From contig NZ_RCDA01000001.1 of the NCBI RefSeq assembly GCF_003664325.1, forward strand, positions 496,001 through 560,000: DNA of 64,000 bases. Reading direction: 5' to 3'. The notes below the pieces were generated by a model. That model was not told the origin of the DNA, did not search any database, and saw only the letters and a program-made list of their open reading frames with translations. Each line of letters begins with the position of its first letter. Positions within the stretch are counted from its first letter, which is position 1. Source of the stretch: Alkalispirillum mobile. GTDB taxonomy: Bacteria > Pseudomonadota > Gammaproteobacteria > Nitrococcales > Halorhodospiraceae. The position numbers and the translations under genes were made by a program. This document shows positions 54,717 to 63,855 of the stretch, one piece after another.

Positions 54717-57700
54717 GGTCGGTAGGCCTCCGTCTCGATGCTGATGTCGGGCCGGCCGGGGGCCAGGTACAGGCACTGACGCGGCCCGGGTTGCAGCACG
54801 CGGACGACCCCGCCAGAGGTCCGCACCTCGCGCAGGACCGCCCTGCCGGTGTCGTGCGCGCCCGTCGGGCCTGCTTCGTTCGCCTCGTCCTCGTCAGGCA
54901 ATGGGCCCCCAGCGCCCACGGACACCACCCGGACCTCGCAACTGGAGCTGGCCACCCCGCGCACCCCCTCCACCACCTGGAACACCTCGCCGCGGTAGAG
55001 CGGCTGCCCCAGACGCCGGTGCCGCAGTGAGAAGGCCTCCGCCAGGGCCGCGTGCACCGCGTCGACCACCGGCTCGGGGTCGAAGGCGTCGAGATCGATG
55101 CGCAGGGTGATATCGAGCCCGATCCGCACCGGCTCGTAGCCGGCCACCTGCAGATCGACGCCCGGCACCCCATGGGCGCGCAGGTGGCGGGTCAGCTGGT
55201 CACCCAGCGCGCTGGTCAGGCGGGCGCCCTCGGCGGGCACCACCACCACCTCCACGCTCTCGCGACGGCCGCGCCGGGTGGGTCGGGCGAAGGCATTGGC
55301 CTGCCAGATGCTGGCGTGGGCCCGGGCCAGACGGGCGAAGTCGCGCAGCGAGACGGCCCGGGACAAAGTCAGTACGGTGGCCGGGGCACTCTCGCGCAGG
55401 TCGGTCTCGGGCTCGCGGTCGGCGCCACCACCGGCCGGCAGCGGCTGGCGCACCGCGTCCACCCGCGGATGGGGCCGCTGGGGCTCGGTGAGCGACCCGG
55501 GCGGCAGGTTGCCCCGGGTACCCACACCCTGGCGGTAGTGGATACGCACGTTGTTGACCCCGGTCGGCAGCCGGCGCCCGTGCCGGCCGTCGCCGAAGCG
55601 CACCGACAGGGTGCCGTCCTCGGTCAGACGCACGGTATAGACGGCGTCCTCCTGCCCGGCGTCCCGGAGATTGGCGAGTTGCGTCCAGCGCCGACCGTCC
55701 ACGGTGACCTCGACCGCCGCCCGCACCCCGCTCGCCTGCCCGGGGTCAGCAACGAAACTGACCTCCTGCACGGCCAGTTCGAAGCCCGCATGGCGCTCGG
55801 TGGCATCGCCGCTACCCAGGGCCTGCTCCGGCTTGCCGCTGCCATGGCCGGCCGCCACGGCATTGCCGTAGAGCACCAGGTTGTCGTAGCGGCTGTCGCC
55901 CGGCACCGATTCGGACAGGGTCAGTTGCAACGGGTCGCCGCCCGCCAGTTTCTCCACCCGGGCGGCGACCACCTCGCTGCCATTATCCAGCACCAGGCGG
56001 TGGCCCCGGGTCAGTCGCTCGGACAGCTGCCCGTCCGGGTCCGACAGCGCCACCGTCCGCCCGCTCAGGGGCGTGGGGTTGCGCCGGGCATCATGCAGCC
56101 GCAGGGTCTCGGTAAAGTGCACGTAAAGCTGCGAGGCGTCCCGATAGAAGGGCCCGCCCTCGCCGGTCCCTGAGGCATCTGCGTGGACCGGCCCACCGCC
56201 CCTGTCCTGCCAGGTACCGCCGTCGGCGTGGTGAGCGGTATGCTCGCCCGCCTGGTCCTGGGCCACCGCCGCCAGCCGGGACCACGCCACCGACCCGCCG
56301 CAGACCAGCACTGCGAAGTCACCGGGTGCGGCGTGTTTGCTGTGCTCACTGATCAGCGGGTCGGCAAGCCCGCCGGCCACCCGTTCGATCAGCGGATCCG
56401 GCACCCAGGGGCCGGGCGACTCGGGCGGGGCCAGCAGGTACTGGGGATTGGCGTCCAGCTCACCGCCCGCCAGGCTCAACGCGGTGTGTCCCTCCCAGGC
56501 CGGGGTGTCGCCGGCCTCCGGAGACACATCCACCGGCTGGTAGTGGGCACGCACTACCCTGAACGCCGCCAGGGCGCCATCCACGTCGGCCGGGCGGCGG
56601 GCAACCCACTGGTTCTGCAGGCGGCGCCAGTCCCCGGCAACGAACAGCACATAGAGGTTTCCTCCCGCATGGTCGCCACGACCGATGCGCCGTCGCCAGG
56701 GGGCGCCGGCGCGCCGGATCACCGGCACCTCCACCGGGCGGGACAGCCGGGCGCCCGCCAGATAGGTCGGGCCCAGAGGCGCCTTGAAGCTGACCAGCCG
56801 GGGCCGGACCCGGCTCACCCGCAGAAAGCGCGGCTTGTGTCCCGGGTTGGTCAGCACCAGGGTCTCGCCGGGCTTGAGGTCGCCGGTCTCGTCCGCGAGC
56901 CGCAGGCTATGCCCCAGCTCCGCCCCCTGGAGCACCGGCCCGGTGACCGCCAACCGTTCCTTGGGTAGCACATGAAGCCGCACATCGCCGATCCGCGACT
57001 TGGGCGAGAGCCGCGGGGTGATCCGGACCCGGGTGACCCCGCGCCCCTCGTCCAGCGCCACCGACTGGATCAGGTGGGCGTGGCTGCGGCCGCGCCGGGT
57101 GTCTTCCACCACCAGCGGGGTGCCCCGGGTGAGCTTGTCGTGCTCCCCGGATATTTCCAGGTACTGCCCCTGCAGCGACGCCGGGTTGCGGTCGTGGCCG
57201 GCCGGACGCAGGGTGTTCAACCGGGGGTCCAGCGCCAGATCCTCCAGCGTCTCGAAGACCACCGGCGCACCCTCCTCGGGGTTGTGCTTGACGGCAAAGC
57301 CGGCGGCCAGCGGCCCGGGCCTTTTCGCCAGCACCGCCAGCGTGGTCTGCGCTGACGCAGGCGGCCGCGGGTGGTAGTCGAGCATGGCCACCAGCCGGCG
57401 CAGGTTCTCCCACTCGGTGGCGGTACCCACCGTGGCCTCGTTGGCGTAGGCATCCAGATGCTCGCCCAACACATGGCTGGCGCGGGCAAAACCGCGCCCG
57501 ATCTGCCACAGCAGGTCGTCCTGGTCGGCCTGGTAGCCGCGCTCCAGCCGCGCCTGCCAGGCGCGATCGGACTCTTCCGGGGGCACCTCCCCGGCCACCG
57601 CCGGCCAGCGCGGGAAACGCGCCTGCCAGTCAACACGCAGCGCCTCGAGAAAGGTGGCGGCGTTGCCATCCAGGTAGCGGAAACGGCTCAGGCCGGCACG

Positions 57701-57727
57701 GTTCCAGCGGGTCAGGTCATTGGCCAT
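54713..57727 (-). CDS. Baseplate J-family protein (gp47-like)
   Basis: A 1004-residue baseplate wedge protein as in Afp/PVC injection systems. The start at ATG 57727 lies 1 base after the stop of the preceding gene. The C-terminal half has the family landmarks: NNVRIHYRQGVGTRGNLPPGSLT, a linker, then LSRAVSLRDFARLARAHASIWQANAFARPTRRGR and VEVVVVPAEGARLTS. The N-terminal half (VGTATEWENLRRLVAMLDYHPRPP) is typical of the large eCIS version rather than of phage gpJ (about 300 residues). It builds the hexagonal platform from which the sheath contracts. Confidence 0.88.
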   Translation of the reverse strand: MANDLTRWNRAGLSRFRYLDGNAATFLEALRVDWQARFPRWPAVAGEVPPEESDRAWQARLERGYQADQDDLLWQIGRGFARASHVLGEHLDAYANEATVGTATEWENLRRLVAMLDYHPRPPASAQTTLAVLAKRPGPLAAGFAVKHNPEEGAPVVFETLEDLALDPRLNTLRPAGHDRNPASLQGQYLEISGEHDKLTRGTPLVVEDTRRGRSHAHLIQSVALDEGRGVTRVRITPRLSPKSRIGDVRLHVLPKERLAVTGPVLQGAELGHSLRLADETGDLKPGETLVLTNPGHKPRFLRVSRVRPRLVSFKAPLGPTYLAGARLSRPVEVPVIRRAGAPWRRRIGRGDHAGGNLYVLFVAGDWRRLQNQWVARRPADVDGALAAFRVVRAHYQPVDVSPEAGDTPAWEGHTALSLAGGELDANPQYLLAPPESPGPWVPDPLIERVAGGLADPLISEHSKHAAPGDFAVLVCGGSVAWSRLAAVAQDQAGEHTAHHADGGTWQDRGGGPVHADASGTGEGGPFYRDASQLYVHFTETLRLHDARRNPTPLSGRTVALSDPDGQLSERLTRGHRLVLDNGSEVVAARVEKLAGGDPLQLTLSESVPGDSRYDNLVLYGNAVAAGHGSGKPEQALGSGDATERHAGFELAVQEVSFVADPGQASGVRAAVEVTVDGRRWTQLANLRDAGQEDAVYTVRLTEDGTLSVRFGDGRHGRRLPTGVNNVRIHYRQGVGTRGNLPPGSLTEPQRPHPRVDAVRQPLPAGGGADREPETDLRESAPATVLTLSRAVSLRDFARLARAHASIWQANAFARPTRRGRRESVEVVVVPAEGARLTSALGDQLTRHLRAHGVPGVDLQVAGYEPVRIGLDITLRIDLDAFDPEPVVDAVHAALAEAFSLRHRRLGQPLYRGEVFQVVEGVRGVASSSCEVRVVSVGAGGPLPDEDEANEAGPTGAHDTGRAVLREVRTSGGVVRVLQPGPRQCLYLAPGRPDISIETEAYRP

Positions 57728-57728
57728 C

Positions 57729-58913
57729 TCAGCCCCTCCTCCCGCCATGCAACCGCAGGTAGAAGTACCCCCGCTCCGGGTGATCGGGCTCGTTATCGCA
57801 GACGGCCACCTCCAGTCCGCTGAGGGCAATCCGCCCGCGCCCGCTCATGTCCGGGAAGCGGGTACCGATGCGCTTGAAGCGGTTAAGGCAGAGGTTGTCC
57901 ACGCCGTCCAGCGCCATCAGGTACTGGAACAGGTCACCGGCCCAGACATCCTCGCCGAAACGCAGCCGGCCCGGCTCGAAGAACGCCCCCGGGCCCCGCC
58001 CCAGGGCCTGCCCCACCGCCCGGCGAACCTCCGACTGGAAGTAGTGGGGAGAGACCTGGATGGAGAGGGAGAGCAACAACCCCACCTCCTCGGCGGGCAC
58101 CAGGTGAACCTCCTGGCCGAGCATGCGGTAGTCATCCAGGTAGTGGCGCAGCAGACTGCGCACCGGCGGGCGGGTGTCGGGTTCGGGCAGATAGAGGTCG
58201 CGCTCGGCGTGGAACTGCGCGATCCGCGCCCAGAGTGCATCGTCGTAATCCGCCGGATCATCCAGGCCCACCCGGGTCCAGGGGATAATCGCCACCTGGA
58301 TGAGCGACCAACTGCCGTTCCAGGCCTCGGCCGCCTGGGCGCGCTCCACCACCGGGTGCGCCTCGAGCCGGGTGACAAAGTCCCCGGTGGTGACGATGCG
58401 GTGCTGGCGGTGGATCTGGCGTGGGCCCTCCTGGCGATCGCGGTCCATGGCCTCCGGATGGTCCAGCCAGTACTGCTCCAGCCGTTCGATGGCCGCCTCC
58501 GGGCTCTCGTCGTCGGGGGCGCGGTCGAAGGGCGGCAGGCCCTGGCGCCGGCGCAGCCCCAGGGCGTCGTAGCCGATCATCAGCAGCAGCCGGCGCACCG
58601 ATTCCGGCCGTCGCGCCGTCTCCAGGTAGGCCTCTCCGGCCACCCGGTCCAGGGTGTCGGAGAGCTGGTCGAGCACCGCGGCCAGTGCCTCCACCAGCAC
58701 CACCTCCAGATCGGCCGGGGTCCAGCGCTTGCGCTCCGGGAAGCGCGCGGCCAGCTCCTCGAGCATGAACAGACGAAAGCCGTCGTAGTCGCGCAGGTCC
58801 CAGTCGAAGTCATCGCCCAGCGCCGGCAGCGGCGGCGGCAGCCGGGCGTGGCGCCGGCCACAGTCGTCGCAGCCGGCCTCGAAGTGCAGTTCAATCTCGG
58901 GGCTGTCGGCCAT
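57729..58913 (-). CDS. eCIS baseplate protein, second wedge-like component
   Basis: A 394-residue protein between the gp25 and baseplate J genes. It begins with a small CxxC-like metal knuckle candidate (AGCDDCGRRHARLPPPL, residues 13-30). Segments such as TPADLEVVLVEALAAVLDQLSDTLDRVAGEAYLETAR and VTTGDFVTRLEAHPVVERAQAAEAWNGSW resemble the N-terminal and central parts of baseplate J-type proteins, so it may be a divergent paralogue or a shortened partner of the 1004-residue protein. Its stop is 1 base from the next ATG and its start overlaps the gp25 stop by 1 base. Confidence 0.75.
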   Translation of the reverse strand: MADSPEIELHFEAGCDDCGRRHARLPPPLPALGDDFDWDLRDYDGFRLFMLEELAARFPERKRWTPADLEVVLVEALAAVLDQLSDTLDRVAGEAYLETARRPESVRRLLLMIGYDALGLRRRQGLPPFDRAPDDESPEAAIERLEQYWLDHPEAMDRDRQEGPRQIHRQHRIVTTGDFVTRLEAHPVVERAQAAEAWNGSWSLIQVAIIPWTRVGLDDPADYDDALWARIAQFHAERDLYLPEPDTRPPVRSLLRHYLDDYRMLGQEVHLVPAEEVGLLLSLSIQVSPHYFQSEVRRAVGQALGRGPGAFFEPGRLRFGEDVWAGDLFQYLMALDGVDNLCLNRFKRIGTRFPDMSGRGRIALSGLEVAVCDNEPDHPERGYFYLRLHGGRRG

Positions 58914-59299
58914 CAGGACTCTCCCACGGCAAACTGGTGGCGCTCACGGTGGCCGACCGCCGCCAGGGTGTAGACCACGGTGATCAGCAGTCGGGCGTCC
59001 TCACCGGTGACATGGACCTCGATGGATTTCGGGTCCACCTCGCCGGCCAGGGCATCGGCCAACGACGCGATCAGGCGGCGTCGGGTCAGCGCCCACAGGG
59101 GGGAGTCGTTGGGCTCGAACACCAGGGCCTTTACACCGGCACCGAATTCGGGCCGGAAGACCCGCTCCCCGGCCAGGGTGAAGAGCACCTGCTCGATCTG
59201 GCCGCGGATGTGCCCGGCGCGATCGGCCAGGCGCGGGCCATCGGCCCCGATGCGCAGCGGGAAGGCCAGGTAAGGCGGGTTACTGAGCCGTCGTTCCAT
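58913..59299 (-). CDS. GPW/gp25-family baseplate protein
   Basis: A 128-residue protein of the gp25/GPW wedge family (Afp9/PVC equivalent). The diagnostic stretch is QIEQVLFTLAGERVFRPEFG followed by AGVKALVFEPND. ATG 59299 was chosen over the GTG at 59305 because GAGG lies 5 bases before it. It sits between the spike gene and the second wedge gene, the usual place in eCIS and phage operons. It helps nucleate the sheath baseplate. Confidence 0.93.
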   Translation of the reverse strand: MERRLSNPPYLAFPLRIGADGPRLADRAGHIRGQIEQVLFTLAGERVFRPEFGAGVKALVFEPNDSPLWALTRRRLIASLADALAGEVDPKSIEVHVTGEDARLLITVVYTLAAVGHRERHQFAVGES

Positions 59300-59306
59300 G
59301 ATCACC

Positions 59307-60134
59307 TCAACCGGTCAGCACTTTCATCGACAGGGTGCTCATCTCGCCCTGGGGCAACGGGGGCGAGGTGGGCCCGCCGGAGGGCGAGGAGGTGTGCACG
59401 TGGGTGGCGAACAGGCTGAGAAAGCTCTGCCCCTTGATCAGCGGCTCGCCGCCCGCCCCGCCGAGCATCACCTGATTGCCGTCGAGCACGATCTGGGCGC
59501 CCTTCACCGTGACGCCGCTGGGCGCCATCTCGATCTTGTTGCCATTGGCATCCTCCACCGTGGTGCCGGTGGCGGTGAGCACCAGGGTGTTGCCGTTGGC
59601 ATCCTCCACCCGTAGCTGGTTGTTCTCGGCATCCAGTACCACGGTGGCGCCACCGGCGTCGGTGAGGCTCAGGCCACCCTCCGGGCCCATGTCCACATGG
59701 GCGCCACCGCCGTGCTCCAGGCGTACCTGCTCGGCGTCGTCCTGCTCCTCGAAGACCAGCCGGTGACCCTTGGGTGTGCGGAAGACCCGGGTGCTGGGTG
59801 CGGCATCGGACTCGCGCACCACCTCCTCCGGCACCTCGTCGGCGCTGCGCCAGAAGGTGCCGGTCCAGATGGGGTACTCGGTATCGCCGCCCTCGAACTC
59901 CACCCAGACCTGGGCGCCCACCTCGGGCACGGAGAAGAACCCCTGGCCCGACTTGCCACCGAAGGGCAGGCAGGGCAGCGCCCAGTGGCTGATGCGGTCG
60001 CCCCAGACCGACGGCACCTGTACCCGGACCCGCCCGCGCCGCTGACTGTCGGCGTTATCCACCACCACCCCGCGGTACTTGCCGTAGCGGCGCTCCTGGG
60101 CCTGTCGCACCAGTTGCTTGATGACATCTTCCAC
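59307..60134 (-). CDS. gpV/VgrG-like spike tip protein
   Basis: A 275-residue baseplate assembly protein V-type spike. The OB-fold is at the N terminus: GVVVDNADSQRRGRVRVQVPSVWGDRISHW, followed by PEVGAQVWVEFEGGDTEYPIWTGTFW. Residues about 120-230 alternate short strands (VEDANGNTLVLTATGTTVED, then VTVKGAQIVLDGNQVMLGG), the triple-stranded beta-helix needle. It forms the trimeric tip that punctures the target. It lies 42 bases downstream of the gpD-like gene, which provides the other half of a VgrG-type spike. Confidence 0.92.
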   Translation of the reverse strand: MEDVIKQLVRQAQERRYGKYRGVVVDNADSQRRGRVRVQVPSVWGDRISHWALPCLPFGGKSGQGFFSVPEVGAQVWVEFEGGDTEYPIWTGTFWRSADEVPEEVVRESDAAPSTRVFRTPKGHRLVFEEQDDAEQVRLEHGGGAHVDMGPEGGLSLTDAGGATVVLDAENNQLRVEDANGNTLVLTATGTTVEDANGNKIEMAPSGVTVKGAQIVLDGNQVMLGGAGGEPLIKGQSFLSLFATHVHTSSPSGGPTSPPLPQGEMSTLSMKVLTG

Positions 60135-60176
60135 CGTCGTCCTCCTTCGCGTTGCCGCTTGCGCCGCCTGAACTGC

Positions 60177-61331
60177 TCAGAGCACCCCCGCCAGGCGCGG
60201 GGACACCGGGGCGGCGGTATCCACGTTGTCGCCGTAGGCGTTACGCAGCAGTTGAAAGCGCTGGTAGTAGCCGTCGGGGCTGAAGTGGTGGGCCACCCGG
60301 TCCACGTAGTAGAGCCCACTCAGTCGTTCGCCCAGCCCGTCTACCGGCACCGGTCGGCCCGGTCGCAGCACGTGGCCGTAGAGGCTGCCGTCCAGCTCGC
60401 CGTCGGCCTGCAACCGGTGCAGGTCGTATTCGTTGATGCGGGCCTGGGCTCGGGCCTCAAGCTGGTCGCCGGCATCACCACCCTCCCCGCTCAGGGTGTC
60501 CAGGTTGGGCTCCAGCCCGCTGCCCCGGCTGTCGGCCCGCTCCGGGCCCATCGGCGGCAGCGTGGAATAGACCTGCAGGGTGCGGGAGTCCTCACCCTCC
60601 CGCGCCGCCGGCACCTCCACCTCGAGCAGATCCGGCAGGTGGCCGTCGGCACTGACATTGAGCCGCAGGCAGTTGGTGGCCTGACCGGCATAGACCTGGA
60701 TGGTCGCCTGGGCCCCGCCGCCGTCCAGCCGGTAGGGCCCGAAGTAGACCTGGTCCGGGTAAAAGATCAGCTCGTAGTTGTTCTCCTCGGCGCGCTTGCG
60801 CAGGAACTGGATGTCGGAGCTGTCCTGGGGCAACTCCACCAGACCGCGCTGGCCGTCCTTGCTGTCCGGGCTGAGGGCCAGGCCGTAGTGGCTGAGGATC
60901 TCCTCGATGATCACCCGGTCGCTGACCGGCGCCTCCTCCTCCCCCCAGGGCGTGCGCTGGTGGGTGCGGTCCAGACGCAGGGACTGGTCCTGGCACTCGA
61001 CCACGATCTCCGCCTCACCGGCGCTCTCGGGAAAGTCGGCGTTGACCTCGCGGATGTAGCCCTTGAACAGGCGCTGCTCGTCGTCGCCGAAAACAATGGC
61101 CAGGGTGATCTCGGCCCAGGGCCGCAGCAGCGCCTCGTCCTGGACGCTCCAACTGCCATGCTCGTCGCGCACAGTGGCCAGGCGCAGGGTGGCGCTCCAG
61201 GCCTCCTCCCGGCTGGTGTCCACCTCCAGCTCGCGGAGGAAGGGGTAGTACTCCGGTACCTCCTGGTCATGGAGGTAGATCCGGCATTCGGCCGGTGCGC
61301 GCTGTTCACCGCTGAGCAGGTCGAGCCCCAT
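60177..61331 (-). CDS. Late control D (gpD)/Pvc8-like spike hub protein
   Basis: A 384-residue protein with the gp27-like hub fold of gpD, VgrG and Afp8/Pvc8. Landmarks: FKGYIREVNADFPESAGEAEIVVECQDQSLRLDR in the first domain, VIIEEILSHYGLALSP, then DIQFLRKRAEENNYELIFYPDQVYFGP, the classic hub signature. In T6SS VgrG this region is fused to the spike; here it is a separate gene with the spike tip encoded next. The start at ATG 61331 is 2 bases past the LysM gene stop. Late-control-D-type hubs sit on the tube's distal end. Confidence 0.9.
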   Translation of the reverse strand: MGLDLLSGEQRAPAECRIYLHDQEVPEYYPFLRELEVDTSREEAWSATLRLATVRDEHGSWSVQDEALLRPWAEITLAIVFGDDEQRLFKGYIREVNADFPESAGEAEIVVECQDQSLRLDRTHQRTPWGEEEAPVSDRVIIEEILSHYGLALSPDSKDGQRGLVELPQDSSDIQFLRKRAEENNYELIFYPDQVYFGPYRLDGGGAQATIQVYAGQATNCLRLNVSADGHLPDLLEVEVPAAREGEDSRTLQVYSTLPPMGPERADSRGSGLEPNLDTLSGEGGDAGDQLEARAQARINEYDLHRLQADGELDGSLYGHVLRPGRPVPVDGLGERLSGLYYVDRVAHHFSPDGYYQRFQLLRNAYGDNVDTAAPVSPRLAGVL

Positions 61332-61333
61332 GG

Positions 61334-61633
61334 CTATTCCCTCGCCCGGGGGATCAGCAGCGTCTCGCCGGCGTACTCATCAAGCAGGATGACGCCGGCG
61401 AAAAGCAGATCCGGGTTGGCATCGACAATCCGCCACCACAGGCGGCTGTCGCGGTAGTAATAGTGGGCCAGGGCATCGAGCCGCTCGCCTTTGGCGATGG
61501 TGTGCTCGATGACCCCGCTGGCCGGCCCAATGGTGCGCGGGCGGATGCCCGGGAACGCAGGCCCGCCCCCGGCCTCATCGCTGAAGCGACGGGCGGTGCG
61601 GGGTTTGTGGTAGCGGGACTGGCGCAACAGCAT
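61334..61633 (-). CDS. LysM-domain tail protein (gpX/Afp7-like)
   Basis: A 99-residue protein with a C-terminal LysM-like module: VIEHTIAKGERLDALAHYYYRDSRLWWRIVDANPDL and LLDEYAGETLLIP. In contractile systems such small LysM/tail protein X units bind within the hub or inner baseplate. The start ATG overlaps the previous stop as TGATG and the gpD-like gene follows after 2 bases, so the three are coupled. Confidence 0.88.
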   Translation of the reverse strand: MLLRQSRYHKPRTARRFSDEAGGGPAFPGIRPRTIGPASGVIEHTIAKGERLDALAHYYYRDSRLWWRIVDANPDLLFAGVILLDEYAGETLLIPRARE

Positions 61634-62280
61634 CAGCTCAACCCTCCGGGGAAATGACCGGGCGCGGTCGAACTGTGCAGCGCGGCGCTGGCGGCCTGGC
61701 GGATCTTCTCCTCCCGATAGAAGGGGTTGTTACCCTCGATGACCTGCAGGCTCAGGGTCACGGTCGCCCGATAGGGCACCAGACTGGGCAGGTGCGCGGT
61801 CTCCTGCACGTCGATCCCCTTGAGAAACACCGGCAGCACGTGGCTGCCCCAGAGGAACAACAGCACCGAGGCGCTCTCGTCGCGCTGAAAGGCGCGCTGC
61901 CCGCCCATGCCCAGGCTGGCCAGGGTCTGCATCCCGTCCGGCCCCTGGACCTTGGGCTCGACCATGGAGCGCAAGGTGTCCAGCTCCGGCTCCACCCCGG
62001 AGGCGCTGGCCACCGGGTCGCCCTGCCCCATGCGATCGGTGGCATCCAGCAGGATCTCCACGTCGAAGGCCTCCGGCTCCACGCTCACCCCCTGGGAGAC
62101 CCGCGGGGTCTCGGCGGGTGACTGAAAGTCGTAGCCGCCGCGGGTGGCCGGGGTGTCCGCCAGGGTGATCTCCACGCTGCGGCTGCGCGAGAGGGTCTCC
62201 GGGTTGAACTCGAAGACCAGGGTCAGCGGGGAGGCGCTCTGCGCGTACTCCACCAGTGCGCCGCGTACATGCCGCCCCAT
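61633..62280 (-). CDS. CIS tube-associated protein (Afp7/gp53-like N-terminal type)
   Basis: A 215-residue protein of the contractile injection tube protein family that joins the tube to the hub. Diagnostic segments: LTLVFEFNPETLSRSRSVEI near the N terminus and LPSLVPYRATVTLSLQVIEGNNPFYREEK near the C terminus, plus SVLLFLWGSHVLPVFLKGIDV in the middle. In Afp/PVC this region is fused to the LysM domain; here the two are adjacent genes. ATG 62280 has GGAG 5 bases upstream, and the preceding stop is 2 bases away. Confidence 0.88.
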   Translation of the reverse strand: MGRHVRGALVEYAQSASPLTLVFEFNPETLSRSRSVEITLADTPATRGGYDFQSPAETPRVSQGVSVEPEAFDVEILLDATDRMGQGDPVASASGVEPELDTLRSMVEPKVQGPDGMQTLASLGMGGQRAFQRDESASVLLFLWGSHVLPVFLKGIDVQETAHLPSLVPYRATVTLSLQVIEGNNPFYREEKIRQAASAALHSSTAPGHFPGGLS

Positions 62281-62282
62281 GA

Positions 62283-62513
62283 TCACTCCGCCCCCGGCAG
62301 CCGCGCCCGGATGGCGCGGGCGATGGACTCGGCGGCCTGCCGGTCGCTGGCCCCGGCGGGCAGCGCCACCGGACCGACCTGCAGCCGGGCCAGATCCGCC
62401 GGACCGGCCACCGGGGCGTCGGCCAATGCCCGGGCGAGCAGGCGGACGATGCGCGGGGCGCGTCCGGCATAGCCCTCGGGCAGTTGCAGGCGCAGGTGTT
62501 GGATATCAATCAT
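62283..62513 (-). CDS. Small eCIS-operon protein of unknown function
   Basis: A 76-residue protein (MIDIQHLRLQLPEGYAGRAP...). Its ATG at 62513 overlaps the end of the ATPase gene by 8 bases and its stop lies 2 bases before the tube-associated gene, so it is translated within the operon. The middle is helix-forming (RIVRLLARALADAP) and the end is Arg-rich. I recognise no family. Position suggests a baseplate or assembly adaptor, possibly for the ATPase. Confidence 0.65.
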   Translation of the reverse strand: MIDIQHLRLQLPEGYAGRAPRIVRLLARALADAPVAGPADLARLQVGPVALPAGASDRQAAESIARAIRARLPGAE

Positions 62514-63855
62514 GCAGCACCTCGTCGGGCAGGTGAGGAGCCAGATCGCCCAGCTCCCGGGGGGTTTGCTCCCGGCCGTCCTTGCCCAGCTCGCGCCAGA
62601 CCGCCAGGGCCACCTCGGCCAGGCCGATGGCGCCACCGCGCCCGGCGGCCAGGTAGGCGGCGTGCAGCGCGGCGTTGCGGATACCGCCGCCGGTGAGATT
62701 GACCGAACGGGCCAGCCGCTCCAGGTCCAGGTCGGGGGCCCGCGGCGCACGGGGCGGCAGCAACCGGTCCCAGAGGGCGGCCCGCCCGGCCACCCCGGGC
62801 CGGGGAAAGGTCACCACCATCTGGAAGCGGCGGGCGAAGGCGCTGTCCATCTGCTTGCGCATATTGGTGGTGAGGATGCAGGGGCCGCGGTGGGCCTCGA
62901 TGCGGGCCAGCAGGTGGCTGACCTCCATGTTGGCGTACCGGTCGCGCGCCTCCTTGACCTCGCCCCGCTTGGCGAACAGGGCATCCGCCTCGTCGAACTG
63001 CAGCACCATGGGTTGGCGGTGGGCGGCGTCGAACAGTTGGTTTAGGTTTTTCTCCGTCTCACCGATGTACTTGCTCACCAGCCGGCCCAGATCCACCCGG
63101 TAGAGCGGCCAGTCCAGGCTGTTGGCGATGACACTGGCGGCCAGGGTCTTGCCGGTCCCGGAAGGCCCGTTGAACAGTGCGATCGGCCCGCCCACCGACT
63201 GGCCGCCCCAGCGTTCCACCACGGTCTCCCGGTGCTGCAGCCACATCAGGAACTCGCGCAACTGCGCCCGGTGCGGCGCAGGCAGCACCAGGTCGTCCCA
63301 GCCGGCGGGATTGTCCACCGGCACTGCCCCGGGCGGTGCCGGCGGGGCCTGCCGGACCCCGCGCAAGCGCGCCCCGAGGCCAGGCTCCGGGGTAAGCGGC
63401 TCATAGGGATCGCCGTCCCGCGCGCGCAGCAGGCCGCCGCGGCGCAGCGAGGCACCGGCCTCCAGGGCCTGTTCCAGCAACCGGGCCTGGTGCGGGGCGA
63501 GCGCCAGTAGCTCCTGGACCAGGGCCCGCGAGGGATAGGGCTGCGCGCTGCCCGGCTGCAGGTTCTGGAACATCCAGCCCACCCGGGGTTCCATCTCGGG
63601 CCCCAGGACACAGGCCAGCAGGTCCCACTCGACGGGCTCAAGGTGCAGCCCCAGGGCCCGCTCCCAGGCGCCACCGGCGGCGCGCAGGCGCTCCACCTGG
63701 TGTTGCAGCTGTTGCAGCTCCTTCAGCGCCGGACGGTCCGGGTCCCGACCCTGCCGGCTTTGCGACAGGCAATAGCCCAGATACTGCAGCCGATCCCACT
63801 CCGGCTGAAGTTGCTCCGCGGTAGTCAGCGCCTCGTCGGCAGCCGCAGCGTTCAT
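62506..63855 (-). CDS. AAA+ ATPase of the contractile injection system (Afp15-like)
   Basis: A 449-residue ATPase typical of eCIS loci and absent from phages and R-type tailocins. Walker A is NGPSGTGKT (about 224-232), the helix after it is LAASVIANSLDWPLYRVDLGRLVSKYIGETEKNL, Walker B is VLQFDEADALF (about 275-285), and the arginine-finger region is DSAFARRFQMVVTFP. An N-terminal extension of about 200 residues is not recognised. Proposed roles in the family are assembly or cargo loading. Its start overlaps the stop of the upstream partial gene as ATGA. Confidence 0.9.
   Translation of the reverse strand: MNAAAADEALTTAEQLQPEWDRLQYLGYCLSQSRQGRDPDRPALKELQQLQHQVERLRAAGGAWERALGLHLEPVEWDLLACVLGPEMEPRVGWMFQNLQPGSAQPYPSRALVQELLALAPHQARLLEQALEAGASLRRGGLLRARDGDPYEPLTPEPGLGARLRGVRQAPPAPPGAVPVDNPAGWDDLVLPAPHRAQLREFLMWLQHRETVVERWGGQSVGGPIALFNGPSGTGKTLAASVIANSLDWPLYRVDLGRLVSKYIGETEKNLNQLFDAAHRQPMVLQFDEADALFAKRGEVKEARDRYANMEVSHLLARIEAHRGPCILTTNMRKQMDSAFARRFQMVVTFPRPGVAGRAALWDRLLPPRAPRAPDLDLERLARSVNLTGGGIRNAALHAAYLAAGRGGAIGLAEVALAVWRELGKDGREQTPRELGDLAPHLPDEVLHD

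Noticed and set aside
59307-61331. Type VI secretion VgrG locus
   Set aside because: Hub and spike are separate genes, and LysM, gp25, tail protein I and the Afp15-like ATPase are not T6SS-like as a set; no Tss membrane-complex genes.
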